A DNA stretch of 64,000 nt from Limosilactobacillus caecicola (GTDB taxonomy: Bacteria > Bacillota > Bacilli > Lactobacillales > Lactobacillaceae), in NCBI RefSeq assembly GCF_943192935.1, contig NZ_CALPCI010000004.1:1-64000 (forward strand), read 5' to 3'. Position numbers and translations under genes: made by a program. Under the pieces are notes generated by a model, which made no database searches, was not told where the DNA came from, and saw nothing but the letters and a program-made list of their open reading frames with translations. Shown in pieces: positions 45,319 through 54,013 of the stretch (position 1 is its first letter; each line of letters starts with the position of its first letter).

Positions 45319-45909
45319 TTAGTTACTATTGGCAATCCGGGTAAAGTTGCTAGCCACATCGACGTTAGCAGTGGGTTTACAAGTCGGGTCACCATTGTTA
45401 GTTTGGTCGACCAGGGCGACCGGTTGACCGTGGTGGAAAGCAAAAAAGTAGGTAATCCGTCCTACTGGCCCTTCGCCAGCCTGATGGTCATAGTTGTAAA
45501 TGGCGACCACATTATAATCATATGGTCCCTTTCCGGTGGGGGCCCAACCGATGGAGCCACCGTCCGGAGTAACTTCTTTGCTAAGGCCACTTGGGTAGTC
45601 CATGCCCACATTGGTATGGAGTTCGCCACTCCCACTATACTTAACATATGACTGGTGCATTGATGGTGCCCACGAATTAATAAATTCCTCTAATTGTCGA
45701 TCCTTGGAACTGTTCCACAGGGCACTGCTGTGACTCTGACTAGTACTGCTGGTCGTCGAACCATCCTGACTCGTGGTGGCCTGACTGGACGACGTGGCCG
45801 AACTGCTTTGCGTTGCCGGATTCCGGTGGTTCGTTGGCGAGCTTTGCCCACAGCCTGCCACCAATAGGACCGAACCAGCAACCATTAAACCTGCGATGAT
45901 TTTTTTCAT
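45319..45909 (-). CDS. DUF4767 lipoprotein, short form
   Basis: A 196-residue lipoprotein: MKKIIAGLMVAGSVLLVAGC with lipobox VAGC, a Ser/Thr-rich linker, then the DUF4767 region (WNSSKDRQLEEFINSWAP, SIGWAPTGKGPYDYNVVAIYNY). Ending at the domain boundary, it lacks the extra C-terminal domain of its paralogue at 62734. ATG 45909 is chosen ten bases after GGAGG; a TTG two codons upstream is the alternative. Function is unknown; anchored on the outer face of the membrane. Confidence 0.85.
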   Translation of the reverse strand: MKKIIAGLMVAGSVLLVAGCGQSSPTNHRNPATQSSSATSSSQATTSQDGSTTSSTSQSHSSALWNSSKDRQLEEFINSWAPSMHQSYVKYSGSGELHTNVGMDYPSGLSKEVTPDGGSIGWAPTGKGPYDYNVVAIYNYDHQAGEGPVGRITYFFAFHHGQPVALVDQTNNGDPTCKPTANVDVASNFTRIANSN

Positions 45910-45954
45910 TTTCAATTTTCCTCCCGTTTCATAACCATTATCCCCGATTGATGC

Positions 45955-46701
45955 CTATTTGTCACGGACAAAGGTCAATTCAGTCGGCGTTGATAATTCG
46001 GCAACGAAGTGGTAGCCAATGTTAAACTCTTGCACGGTCGCCAACGTGGTGGCCTCCCGACTAGCTAGGTAGCGGACCATATTGCCACGGGCCATCTTGG
46101 CCAAGGTCGCCTTTTGCTTGTACTTACCGGCCACCGCTTCTACAAATCGGCAGGTGACAAACCGGCGCTCGTCCGCCACGTAGGGTTGAATCGCCTTACT
46201 ATACTCCTGCGAAGCTAAATTCAAAACGAGGTCATTCTCCTGATACAGTTGATCCGCAAGGCGCTGGCCCCAAAATTGATAAAGGTTCTTCGTTCCGGCA
46301 ACCCGGGCACGGTCACCCATCCCCAACCGATATTGCACGATCCCGTCAAAGGGCCGCAGGAGACCGTAAAAGCCAGAGAGAATCCGTAAATGCTCCTTAA
46401 CATACACCAACTCCTGGTCGGAAAAAACATCTGGTGCCATATACTGGTACTGGAGACCAGTAAAGGCAATCAGGGCTGGCGTCAAATCCCGTTGCAAATC
46501 CATCTGGTGGACCCACGCATAATTTGGCCGCGCAATTTTGTCACTGCAGTTCCACCAAAGCTGGTGAATTTCTGGGTAGGTCAACCCCCGCAAATACTGC
46601 AAAATTTGCCTGGTTTGGTCCAAAAATTGTGGTAACTGGGTGGTGGGAAACGAATCGGTATCAGTTTGCATCCGCCTGGCTGGTGAAATAATAATTTGCA
46701 T
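45955..46701 (-). CDS. yaaA: Peroxide stress protein YaaA family
   Basis: A 248-residue protein with the family landmarks MQIIISPARRM, ALIAFTGLQYQYM, RILSGFYGLLRPFDGIVQYRLGMG, NLASQEYSKAI and ARGNMVRYL. In Escherichia coli YaaA lowers free iron and protects DNA under peroxide stress. Length is normal. Single gene, divergent from folT. Confidence 0.92.
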   Translation of the reverse strand: MQIIISPARRMQTDTDSFPTTQLPQFLDQTRQILQYLRGLTYPEIHQLWWNCSDKIARPNYAWVHQMDLQRDLTPALIAFTGLQYQYMAPDVFSDQELVYVKEHLRILSGFYGLLRPFDGIVQYRLGMGDRARVAGTKNLYQFWGQRLADQLYQENDLVLNLASQEYSKAIQPYVADERRFVTCRFVEAVAGKYKQKATLAKMARGNMVRYLASREATTLATVQEFNIGYHFVAELSTPTELTFVRDK

Positions 46702-46807
46702 TTTAACTCCTTTTCCGAACTCTCTAGCAACTATCAGTGATTAATGTTGGCAAATTTGTGATTTTCTTAAAAAGACTATTGCATAATGTTTGGAAGTACG
46801 ATATATT

Positions 46808-46890
46808 AACGGGTGTTGGGGTAGGACCTCCTGGGTTACTGTCCACCGGAACGGAATGTGAACGGTGAAAGAAGGCATTGCCGCCTTGGT
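46808..46890 (+). ncRNA. Probable tetrahydrofolate riboswitch upstream of folT
   Basis: Between yaaA and folT the leader has GGGGTAGG, GGGTTACTG, GGAACGGAATG and CGGTGAAAGAAGGCATTGCC, in the order of the conserved THF-riboswitch blocks (GAGUAG, GCGUUAAGUG, GGGAUG, GCGGUGAAnnnnnGCAUCCGC). The downstream 75 bases can hold an expression platform. The match is by eye and imperfect in the basal helix. Such riboswitches are known upstream of folT in Lactobacillales, which supports it. Confidence 0.55.
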
Positions 46891-46964
46891 TGTCCGCATT
46901 CACCACTCGACGATCCGTCAATGTGTTCCCTAACAAAATAATTCTTTAGGGAGGTTGATTGACC

Positions 46965-47519
46965 ATGTCAATTCTATCATTTTCCGGTCCCCGGTGGACC
47001 ACCCGTTACCTGACCCTGGCCGCCATGTTGACGGCCGTCGAAGTTGTCCTCGGAAAAATTTCCGTGGGTGACCCGACCTTACTCAAGGTCAGCCTGAGTT
47101 TTATTGCGACCGCATTAGTCGGCTACTTCTTAGGCCCCTGGATGGGTGGGCTGGTGATGATCGTCAACGATCTGATCAGCAACACGATTTTTAACACCGG
47201 TGGTGGAATGTTCTTCCCAGGTTACACCTTCTCCGCCTTCATCAGCGGCGTGATTGCTGGTCTCTTCTTATATCAGCAACGGGTCACCTGGCAACGAATC
47301 TTTGTTTATGAATTTTTCCAAATCTTGATTTCCAACGTCTTCTTCAATACGTTGTGGATCTACGTGATGAGTTTGAGTAGCCATTCATCGAGTACGACCT
47401 TCATGGCCCTCCTCGCCATCCGGTTACCCAAAGAAGTCATTTCCTGGCCAATTGAATCCTTAGTGATTCTGGTCATTCTCAAAGCATTTAGTAAAATTAA
47501 ATTACCATTACAACAATAA
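46965..47519 (+). CDS. folT: Folate ECF transporter substrate-binding subunit FolT
   Basis: A 184-residue membrane protein that binds folate and docks on the shared EcfA/A'/T energising module, which is not encoded here. About six hydrophobic helices are visible. Family features are LTLAAMLTAVEVVLGKISVG, GYFLGPWMGGLVMIVNDLIS and FFPGYTFSAFISGVIAGLFLY. ATG 46965 is used, ten bases after GGAGG; a TTG two codons earlier is possible. A probable THF riboswitch precedes it. Confidence 0.92.
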   Translation: MSILSFSGPRWTTRYLTLAAMLTAVEVVLGKISVGDPTLLKVSLSFIATALVGYFLGPWMGGLVMIVNDLISNTIFNTGGGMFFPGYTFSAFISGVIAGLFLYQQRVTWQRIFVYEFFQILISNVFFNTLWIYVMSLSSHSSSTTFMALLAIRLPKEVISWPIESLVILVILKAFSKIKLPLQQ

Positions 47520-47523
47520 GCAA

Positions 47524-47557
47524 GAAGCCACGTTGCCGATCAGGCAGCGTGGCTTCT
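47524..47557. terminator. Bidirectional terminator between folT and the DUF915 lipoprotein gene
   Basis: GAAGCCACGTTGCC and GGCAGCGTGGCTTC form a near-perfect 14-bp stem with T-rich flanks on the plus side; it separates converging genes. Confidence 0.87.
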
Positions 47558-47558
47558 T

Positions 47559-48350
47559 TTACTTTTTCCAAAGGAAGTTATTGATTAATTTGAAAACTTT
47601 TTGATTTTCGTGCAGTTTACTGTGCTGCGCGTTTTTCCCGTGGAGAATGACAAAACGGTAAGATGCCGGCCGGTTGCCTAGCATCGTTTTGACATCTTTG
47701 GAGGCCTCATTGGGGATCCGGCCGTCCGAATCGGAGCCATCATCCAGATTCCCCGCAATGTTTAACACCTGGGCGTGCGGATAAACGTTCTTGAGGTTTG
47801 TCATGTGACTACCAATTTGCCGAAAGGCCTCGCCCTGGGTTGCGTCGGTCACCCCCGCCCCCGCCAGGACGACCTGCTTTTTCAGGGTTGGCATTCCCTT
47901 TTGGGTTCCATAATCATTAATGAAACTAAAGGCATCGGTGTTCCCCATCGAATGGGCAACGAGGTTATAAGATTTGATCCCATCGCGCTTCTGGAGGGTC
48001 GTAATCACGTTGCGAATGTAACGGGCGCCAACGGCCATGTTGGTTTGCCGGTTATTCGCCAGGTTGACCTTCACAATCGGGTTACGTTTTCCCTTGATCG
48101 TTGGCCCCACAATCGTCACGTGCCCATTAGTGGTGACGTTGGCATTGACCACCGTCTTGGTGATGCCAGCCTTCTCCGCCGCCTTAACCATCGAACTTTC
48201 CGCCCGGGAACTACTCCCGTAACCGTGGATAAAAATTGTCGGGGTGGTTGAGTTCACCCACTTGCTACTAGTCGTCCGTTGTTGGCCACAGCCACTTAGG
48301 CCAATCACCATCAGGACACTACTCAGCCCCAACCAAAACCATTTTTTCAT
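47559..48350 (-). CDS. DUF915 alpha/beta hydrolase lipoprotein
   Basis: A 263-residue surface hydrolase: lipobox LSGC in MKKWFWLGLSSVLMVIGLSGC, oxyanion segment TPTIFIHGYGSSSRAE, nucleophile elbow LVAHSMGNTDA, and a late LHGKNAQHSKLHEN with the likely catalytic His. ATG 48350 follows AGAGGCG; a longer frame into the MFS gene lacks a ribosome site. The start lies 16 nt after the MFS gene end, so an operon is likely. It is a paralogue of the protein at 50934. Confidence 0.88.
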   Translation of the reverse strand: MKKWFWLGLSSVLMVIGLSGCGQQRTTSSKWVNSTTPTIFIHGYGSSSRAESSMVKAAEKAGITKTVVNANVTTNGHVTIVGPTIKGKRNPIVKVNLANNRQTNMAVGARYIRNVITTLQKRDGIKSYNLVAHSMGNTDAFSFINDYGTQKGMPTLKKQVVLAGAGVTDATQGEAFRQIGSHMTNLKNVYPHAQVLNIAGNLDDGSDSDGRIPNEASKDVKTMLGNRPASYRFVILHGKNAQHSKLHENQKVFKLINNFLWKK

Positions 48351-48366
48351 TATGAACGCCTCTTTT

Positions 48367-49740
48367 TTAATGTTGAAATTCTTGCCGGTTCGTGTGGAAG
48401 AACTGGGCAATCACTAATGCTAAACAGAGAATCGCAAAACAGGTAATGAAGCCGACTTGGATTCCCCGCGCTGAAGTCCCAATGTGATAATGATTATCCG
48501 TCAGGTTAACCATTGCGACCACGAAGGCCATCCCAAAGCTGGCCGCAATCTGCCGAGTGGTGTTGAACATCGCTACCCCATCCGGCAACTGTTCGTTCGG
48601 CAAAATTCCCAGGGCCTGGGTCTGGAGCGGGATCAGCAGCATCACAATCCCCAATTGCCGGACCCACTGCCAAACTGCCGCAAACACGGCCCCGCTGTGA
48701 ACCCCAATGAAGGCCTGCATGGCGGTTCCAAACAGGTCGACGATCAGGCCGTAAGTGACCATCCACCGAATTGGGTACCGGTCAAATAATTTTCCACTAA
48801 TCGGTGACAATAACCCCGTCGAGAGGGCCCCTGGCAAGATTACTAAACCAGAAACGAAGGCGCTTTGGTGCATCACATTTTGGACCAGCAATGGTAACAA
48901 AATCGTGTTGCCATACATCGTGGAAATTAACAGGCAGTTGACCATCACCGCGATCGTAAATTGCGTGTGGCGGAAAATTCGCAGGTTCACAAAGGGGTGT
49001 TGGCTATGCCATTGGGTACCGACAAAGAGAATTAGGAAGAGGAACCCGAGAAAGAGGGCGCCAGCGACTCCGCAACTGACGAACGGTTCGGTCCCAAAGT
49101 TGGAAAAACCGTTTAAAAGGAACCACAGCATTAAGGAACAGGTCACTAACCCCGTCACATTAAATTGCGGATTTTCGGGCGTGCTGAGGTGGGGCATGAC
49201 GAGCCAAGACAGCACCAGGGTAATTACGATGAACGGTAAGACTAAAATAAACAGGTAGCGCCAGTTAAAGAAATCTAGAATTAGCCCCGCTACCGACGGT
49301 CCAATAATGGGTGAAAAATTAAAGGCGAGGCCGACAATTCCCATCACAGAGCCCTGATGGCCATTAGCAGCATATTTCATCGCCATCACGTTGACAAGGG
49401 GCATCATAATTCCTGAGCCAACGGCCTGGATCATCCGCCCGGCCACGATAGTCGGAAAGGTTGGCGCACAGGCGCCGAGTAACGTGCCAAGGCCAAAAAT
49501 GGCCGTGAAAATTAAAAACAGGTTCCGGTAAGAATACTTTTTTATCAAGTAGGCACTGACCGGGATCATGATGGCATTGACCATCATGTAACCGTTGCTA
49601 ATCCATTGGACCCGTGCCGACGAAAGGCCATAAACCCGCATCAGGGTGGGCAACGCAATGTTCATCATCGTTGAACACATAATCCCGAAGAAGGTCCCCA
49701 GAATCATCACACCCAACACGAATTTTTGTTTGCGACTCAC
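48367..49740 (-). CDS. DHA2-family MFS multidrug exporter (14 TMS, EmrB/QacA-like)
   Basis: A 457-residue proton-coupled exporter. Helix 1 ends with IMCSTMMNIALPTLM, followed by YGLSSARVQWISNGYMM, the motif C-like GLAFNFSPIIGPSVAGLILD and GRMIQAVGSGIMMPL, all typical of DHA2. It starts with GTG 49740, seven bases after AAGGAG. Followed by the DUF915 lipoprotein gene. The substrate is unknown; related exporters handle lipophilic cations or antimicrobial peptides. Confidence 0.92.
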   Translation of the reverse strand: MSRKQKFVLGVMILGTFFGIMCSTMMNIALPTLMRVYGLSSARVQWISNGYMMVNAIMIPVSAYLIKKYSYRNLFLIFTAIFGLGTLLGACAPTFPTIVAGRMIQAVGSGIMMPLVNVMAMKYAANGHQGSVMGIVGLAFNFSPIIGPSVAGLILDFFNWRYLFILVLPFIVITLVLSWLVMPHLSTPENPQFNVTGLVTCSLMLWFLLNGFSNFGTEPFVSCGVAGALFLGFLFLILFVGTQWHSQHPFVNLRIFRHTQFTIAVMVNCLLISTMYGNTILLPLLVQNVMHQSAFVSGLVILPGALSTGLLSPISGKLFDRYPIRWMVTYGLIVDLFGTAMQAFIGVHSGAVFAAVWQWVRQLGIVMLLIPLQTQALGILPNEQLPDGVAMFNTTRQIAASFGMAFVVAMVNLTDNHYHIGTSARGIQVGFITCFAILCLALVIAQFFHTNRQEFQH

Positions 49741-49820
49741 TACTTTTCTCCTTTATTGTCAACTGAACAAAACAGTTTTAAGGATACGCGAAATGAGCGC
49801 AAAAAACAAACATTTTTATA

Positions 49821-49862
49821 AAAAAAGTTGCTCCAACATCTCAAAGAATGGGGCAACTTTTA
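49821..49862. terminator. Terminator after the alcohol dehydrogenase gene
   Basis: AAGTTGCTCCA and TGGGGCAACTTT form a stem with one bulge, flanked by T runs on both strands, nine bases beyond the stop codon. Confidence 0.8.
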
Positions 49863-49870
49863 TTAACTAG

Positions 49871-50917
49871 CTAATCACTAACCTTAATGTAAGACTTGAT
49901 GACTTTTCGATCAGCCATTGCTTGGTAGGCGGCATCAATGTCGTCCAAGCTGAAGGTCTTCGTAAAGACCTTTCCAGGGTTGATCTTGCCATCCAAAACG
50001 GCCTTCAACAATTCTTGCTTGTCATAAGTCGTGACGGAAGCGGGACCACCGGCAATGGCGGTGTTCGTGTAGAACGGTGTTGTCATGTCCATCGCTGGCG
50101 TATGCGGTAAACCAACCCGACCAACGGTGGCACCCGGACGCGCCACCTTAAGGGCGGTATCCGTTGATTGTTCAGTTCCAACACATTCTAAGACAGCATC
50201 CGCACCACTGCCGTTCGTCAAGTCCATAATCGCCTTCACTGCATCGTCACCCCGTTCGGCAACGTTGTCAGTGGCACCGAATTCAACGGCCAATTGGTGA
50301 CGATCTTCGTGCCGGCTCGTGGAAATGATCCGGCTGGCGCCACGTAGCTTGGCCGCAATAATTGCGGACAGGCCAACGGCCCCGTCACCCATAACCACAA
50401 CGGTGTCACCGGGCTTGACGTTGGCTACCCGCGCAGCGTGGTAACCAGTGGCCATCACGTCGGCCAGGGTCAGCAGAGACTTCAACATCCCTTCGCTGTA
50501 GTCACTTGGCTTGCCGGGCACCTTGACTAATGCCCATTGGCCGTGTTGGAACCGCACGTATTCCGCTTGGGTTCCTTCTGAGAAGTTATCACTGTGGTCT
50601 TGACAAACCCCATCGTAGCCGGCTAAGCAGGCCGCACAATGACCACAGCCGTGGGTAAATGGTGCAATGACGAAGTCACCAGGCTTGACGGTGGTAATGT
50701 CATCACCGACTTCTTCCACGATCCCTAACGCTTCGTGACCGGAGTTTTCTGAATTAGGTTCGACATTATTAATGCCCCGGTAGTTCCAAAGGTCCGAACC
50801 ACAAACACAGGCCCGGATTACCTTTAAAATCACGTCATCCGATTTTTGAATCGTTGGCTTTGGTGAATCGACGATCTTCATTTCGCCGGCTTTTGCTAAA
50901 ATTGCGTTTTTCATCAT
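49871..50917 (-). CDS. Zinc-dependent alcohol dehydrogenase family protein
   Basis: A 348-residue medium-chain dehydrogenase. Catalytic zinc residues are Cys in RACVCGSDLW and His in NSGHEALGIVEE; the structural zinc loop is CGHCAACLAGYDGVC. The cofactor site is VVMGDGAVGLSAI; no Asp or Glu that would force NAD preference is obvious in the following strand. It probably reduces aldehydes or ketones in the cytoplasm. Two adjacent ATG codons (50917, 50914) follow GGAAAGGAAG. It is 16 nt after the DUF915 gene, so likely in one transcript. Confidence 0.92.
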   Translation of the reverse strand: MMKNAILAKAGEMKIVDSPKPTIQKSDDVILKVIRACVCGSDLWNYRGINNVEPNSENSGHEALGIVEEVGDDITTVKPGDFVIAPFTHGCGHCAACLAGYDGVCQDHSDNFSEGTQAEYVRFQHGQWALVKVPGKPSDYSEGMLKSLLTLADVMATGYHAARVANVKPGDTVVVMGDGAVGLSAIIAAKLRGASRIISTSRHEDRHQLAVEFGATDNVAERGDDAVKAIMDLTNGSGADAVLECVGTEQSTDTALKVARPGATVGRVGLPHTPAMDMTTPFYTNTAIAGGPASVTTYDKQELLKAVLDGKINPGKVFTKTFSLDDIDAAYQAMADRKVIKSYIKVSD

Positions 50918-50933
50918 TCAAAACTTCCTTTCC

Positions 50934-51809
50934 TTACTCGCCCCACAAGAAGTTAACCAGGAGACGGTCCACCTGCTTATTTTCGTGAAGCTTACTGTGT
51001 TGTGCCATTTTGCCGTTAATCTGCTTTTCTTGGTAGGACTTTGCCCGCCCCGCAACGAGGTATTTGTACGCCTTGGCTGCGTTAACCGGGACCTGCCCAT
51101 CAGAATGGGTGCCGTCTTGCAAGTCACCATAAATATTCAAAACCCGTGCCGTCTGCGGATAGTTATTCCGGAGGCCCAGCAGGCCCTTGTATTCTGGCAT
51201 CATCTTGCTTGGTTCGCCCGTTTTGGCGTTGACCGTAATTCCCTTCGTTCCGGGTTCAGCGGTTAAACCATTGAAGTGCCCGGCAATGGCAACTTGGTGC
51301 TTCAAAGTCGGCATGGCTGGATTATTAGCATTGTTGAGAATATAGTAGGCAATTTGCATGTTACCCATTGAGTGCCCAACCAGGTTCATCGACTTGAAGT
51401 GGTACCGCTTTTGCATGGCGTCCACGACATCCTTAACGTAGTCACTACTTTGACTATAGGCCTTAGCAGCATCGCTTTCCCGACCAGTGACGCTCTTGCT
51501 ATTGAGCAAATTAACTTCAATAATCGGGTTCTTGGCGTCCTTCTTGATGGTGCCGTGCCAGGTCACCTTGCCTGACTTAGCCACATCGGCACGAACCACC
51601 GTGCTGGTTATACCTTGGTCCTTGGCATAATTGACCATTTGACGTTCGGCCCGGTAGCTACTCCCCCATCCATGAACAAAGAGGGTGGGCGTCGTCGAGT
51701 TAACGTATTTCTTGGCCGCTTGCGCGCGGTGCAACGACCGCCAACCAAAACCGCCCAGGACGAGAACAATGATGACAATCACTGTCCAGAAGAGTCCCCG
51801 CTTTCTCAT
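50934..51809 (-). CDS. DUF915 alpha/beta hydrolase, membrane-anchored
   Basis: A 291-residue paralogue of the lipoprotein at 47559. The N-terminus is a signal anchor (RGLFWTVIVIIVLVLGGF) without a lipobox. TPTLFVHGWGSSYRAE, the elbow LVGHSMGNMQIAYY, DLQDGTHSDGQVP and MAQHSKLHEN match its paralogue, so Ser, Asp and His of the triad are present. Substrate unknown; the enzyme faces outward. ATG 51809 is chosen over TTG at 51812. Likely co-transcribed with the dehydrogenase downstream. Confidence 0.87.
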   Translation of the reverse strand: MRKRGLFWTVIVIIVLVLGGFGWRSLHRAQAAKKYVNSTTPTLFVHGWGSSYRAERQMVNYAKDQGITSTVVRADVAKSGKVTWHGTIKKDAKNPIIEVNLLNSKSVTGRESDAAKAYSQSSDYVKDVVDAMQKRYHFKSMNLVGHSMGNMQIAYYILNNANNPAMPTLKHQVAIAGHFNGLTAEPGTKGITVNAKTGEPSKMMPEYKGLLGLRNNYPQTARVLNIYGDLQDGTHSDGQVPVNAAKAYKYLVAGRAKSYQEKQINGKMAQHSKLHENKQVDRLLVNFLWGE

Positions 51810-51914
51810 CAATCCTCACTTCCTTAAATTCCCAAGTTTCACCAATATTATAAACACCCAACAATGGAATTTGAAATACTTATCTTTGATCATTTAGCAT
51901 GCAAAAATCGCATA

Positions 51915-51966
51915 ACAAAAAGGACGTCAACCACGGCCATCGCTGACTGCTGTTGCGCCCCTTCAG
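51915..51966 (-). terminator. Imperfect terminator hairpin after the DHA2 exporter
   Basis: A GC-rich imperfect inverted repeat (GGGGCGCAACAGCAG with GTGGTTGACGTCC) followed by five T on the minus strand, just past the stop at 51969. Confidence 0.45.
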
Positions 51967-51968
51967 GG

Positions 51969-53366
51969 TTAATTCTTCTGTTGTGCTTGACCGTGGAAAT
52001 TAATTAACGAAATCACGAACGTCAAAATGGCTAAGGCGAGCCCCATGTAGTAATCCAGCCGACCACCAACGAAGGTCCGCATGGCCATCGACCCGGTCCC
52101 GTTGTTTTGGAAAATCGCCATCAACGAAGCCAAAAAAACGACCCCGGTCGCTCCAGCAAATTGTTGGATCACATTGAAAATCGAACTAACGTCGGCCGCG
52201 TTTTCCGGTGCCACATTGACCGTGGCGTTGGAAATTGTGTTAGAGAAGGAGAAGTTAAACCCACTCCGCAAGATGACAAAGAAGATTAACATCAACCACG
52301 GCGTCAATACCCGTTGGCAAATCACAAAGCCCAGCGTTCCGCAGATCAGCAAAACATTACCGAGCAATACTGGTAAGCGGAACCCGTAGCGGTCCGCTAA
52401 ATGACCGGCGACCGGGGAAATGATTGCCCCACAAATGGCCCCGGGAAGCAGGACAATTCCGGAAATAAAGGCGGACGCGTGCAATGTATATTGAGCATAA
52501 ATTGGAATGACTAGTGAAATTCCAATGTTAATGAATTGCAGGTTGAAATAATTCCAACCATCTAAGGCCACGGCTGGATGACGGAAAATCCCCAAGTCAA
52601 GGAGTTGGGTTTCCCCACTGACGTTCACCTTGACAAAGCAGGCAAACAGAATCAGTGACAGGATAAACAAGCCCCAGAAACGAATTGAAAAGCCGGTTTT
52701 GCCAATAACGGACAATGAGTAGACCCACATGATCATCGCGGCTGCCAACAGTAAGAAACTGACCGTACTGAACGGCTTGGTCTTGGTCAACGGTGAGTTA
52801 GTGATCAACCACTGACCCAACAACAAGCTGATCACCGCAACCGGTAGGATAATCCAAAAAATCATCCGCCATGACATGGTCGTTGAGACCAGCCCACCAT
52901 ATGTTGGCCCCAGCGCCGGGGCAAACGAAATGATCATCGCGGCAACTCCAGTCATCGAACCCAGTTTTTCCCGCGGCAACTGCGTAAAAATAATTTGAAA
53001 CATCATCGGGGTGGCCAAGCCGGTTGCCCCCGCCTGGATAAAACGGCCCAGGAGCAAAATCGGGAAGTTCACCGACGTGGCACAAATGACGTCACCAATA
53101 ATAAAGGCGGCTACCGCGATCAATTGGAGCTGTTTCAAAGGGACCCGCTTCAATAGGAACGAAGTCGTCCCCATGATGATCGTGACCATTAATAGGTAGC
53201 CGGCCGTGATCCACTGGGTCAGGTCTAGTGAGATGTGAAACTGTGCCGACAGCTCTGGGTAGGTCACATTCATCGCCGTCTCGGTCAGAATCCCGATGAA
53301 GCTGAGTAAGGCGACGGCAAAAATTGCTCCGTAACTGCGACCACTAACTTTTGGTTGTTCCTGCAA
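51969..53366 (-). CDS. DHA2-family MFS multidrug exporter, likely MarR-controlled
   Basis: A 465-residue, about 14-helix exporter: FIGILTETAMNVTYPELSAQ, LTQWITAGYLLMVTIIMG, GRFIQAGATGLATPM and motif C AMIISFAPALGPTYGG. It starts with TTG 53366, six bases after GGAGGG. A terminator-like hairpin lies between the ribosome site and the upstream region, and the divergent marR gene with an inverted repeat sits beyond. That arrangement is typical of a drug exporter repressed by its neighbouring MarR protein. Confidence 0.92.
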   Translation of the reverse strand: MQEQPKVSGRSYGAIFAVALLSFIGILTETAMNVTYPELSAQFHISLDLTQWITAGYLLMVTIIMGTTSFLLKRVPLKQLQLIAVAAFIIGDVICATSVNFPILLLGRFIQAGATGLATPMMFQIIFTQLPREKLGSMTGVAAMIISFAPALGPTYGGLVSTTMSWRMIFWIILPVAVISLLLGQWLITNSPLTKTKPFSTVSFLLLAAAMIMWVYSLSVIGKTGFSIRFWGLFILSLILFACFVKVNVSGETQLLDLGIFRHPAVALDGWNYFNLQFINIGISLVIPIYAQYTLHASAFISGIVLLPGAICGAIISPVAGHLADRYGFRLPVLLGNVLLICGTLGFVICQRVLTPWLMLIFFVILRSGFNFSFSNTISNATVNVAPENAADVSSIFNVIQQFAGATGVVFLASLMAIFQNNGTGSMAMRTFVGGRLDYYMGLALAILTFVISLINFHGQAQQKN

Positions 53367-53386
53367 AATGATCCCTCCACAAAATA

Positions 53387-53423
53387 AAAAGCTACGGCAA
53401 TTAGCTCTGCCATAGCTTTAAAA
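53387..53423 (-). terminator. Terminator-like hairpin in the leader of the DHA2 exporter gene
   Basis: AAAGCTATGGCA and TGCCGTAGCTTT form a 12-bp stem with one G-T wobble, followed by TTTTATTTT and then directly by the GGAGGG ribosome site. It lies upstream of, not after, the gene it precedes. It may be a transcription attenuator, or block the ribosome site conditionally. Confidence 0.65.
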
Positions 53424-53481
53424 TTCAATACCATTACTGTACCTTATCTTGGCGCAAAATGTAAAGATCTTTGGTAAAGTT

Positions 53482-53517
53482 TTTCAACAATCGTTTGACG
53501 GCTAACAATTGTTGAAA
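53482..53517. promoter_or_regulatory. Inverted repeat operator between the DHA2 exporter and marR
   Basis: TTTCAACAAT (53482-53491) and ATTGTTGAAA (53508-53517) are a perfect inverted repeat. AACAATTGTT (53504-53513) is also a perfect palindrome of the type bound by MarR dimers. It lies in the shared divergent promoter region. Confidence 0.65.
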
Positions 53518-53553
53518 CATAATGATTCTTTGAACTTTAAGGGAAGATCAAGA

Positions 53554-53994
53554 ATGACAAAAGCAACCATCATGGACCTGGGCATGTTAGTCAAGCAAAC
53601 CGAGATCCGGCTCAGTAAAGAAATGAACCGCTTTGCGAGTCAATATGATTTAACCGGTACCCAAATGTCGATTATCGACTTTTTGGGACGCCACTCTGAC
53701 CAACAGGTGAGCCAAAAGGCAATTGAGAATGAATTGGGGATCCAACGATCAACCGCTACGATTATCTTGCAACGCATGGAAAAGCGGGCGTTGGTCAAGC
53801 GTACTCCAGATCCCCAGGACCGCCGCCACCGGACCGTCAAATTGACGACCACCGCCAAGCAGCTCTTTCCGATCGTCAAGCGACACATCGACCAGTAACA
53901 AGCTACTTTACAGGACAAATTCTCTGCAACGGAACTACAAACCACAATTAAAGTTTTACAAGAAATGGGGCGTGCACATGACAAACTCAACTAA
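53554..53994 (+). pseudogene. MarR-family regulator with a premature in-frame stop
   Basis: The reading frame starts at ATG 53554 after GGGAAG and encodes a winged-helix MarR protein: QYDLTGTQMSIIDFLGRH, QKAIENELGIQRSTATIILQRMEKRALV (recognition helix) and the wing DPQDRRHRTVKLT. It stops at TAA 53896-53898 after 114 residues, but the same frame continues as QATLQDKFSATELQTTIKVLQEM and ends at 53992-53994, giving the expected dimerisation helix. A CAA-to-TAA change would explain it. DNA-binding parts are intact; the last helix is lost, so dimerisation may be weak. It is listed as broken, though the short product could retain function. Confidence 0.7.
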
Positions 53995-54013
53995 AAAAAT
54001 AATCAGTCAAACC

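Noticed and set aside
46724-46936. Minus-strand 70-codon open frame upstream of folT
   Set aside because: It overlaps the structured folT leader, has no ribosome site and no recognisable protein features.
47775-48251. Plus-strand 158-codon open frame opposite the DUF915 lipoprotein
   Set aside because: It is an antisense shadow of a gene with a lipobox and a GxSxG motif.
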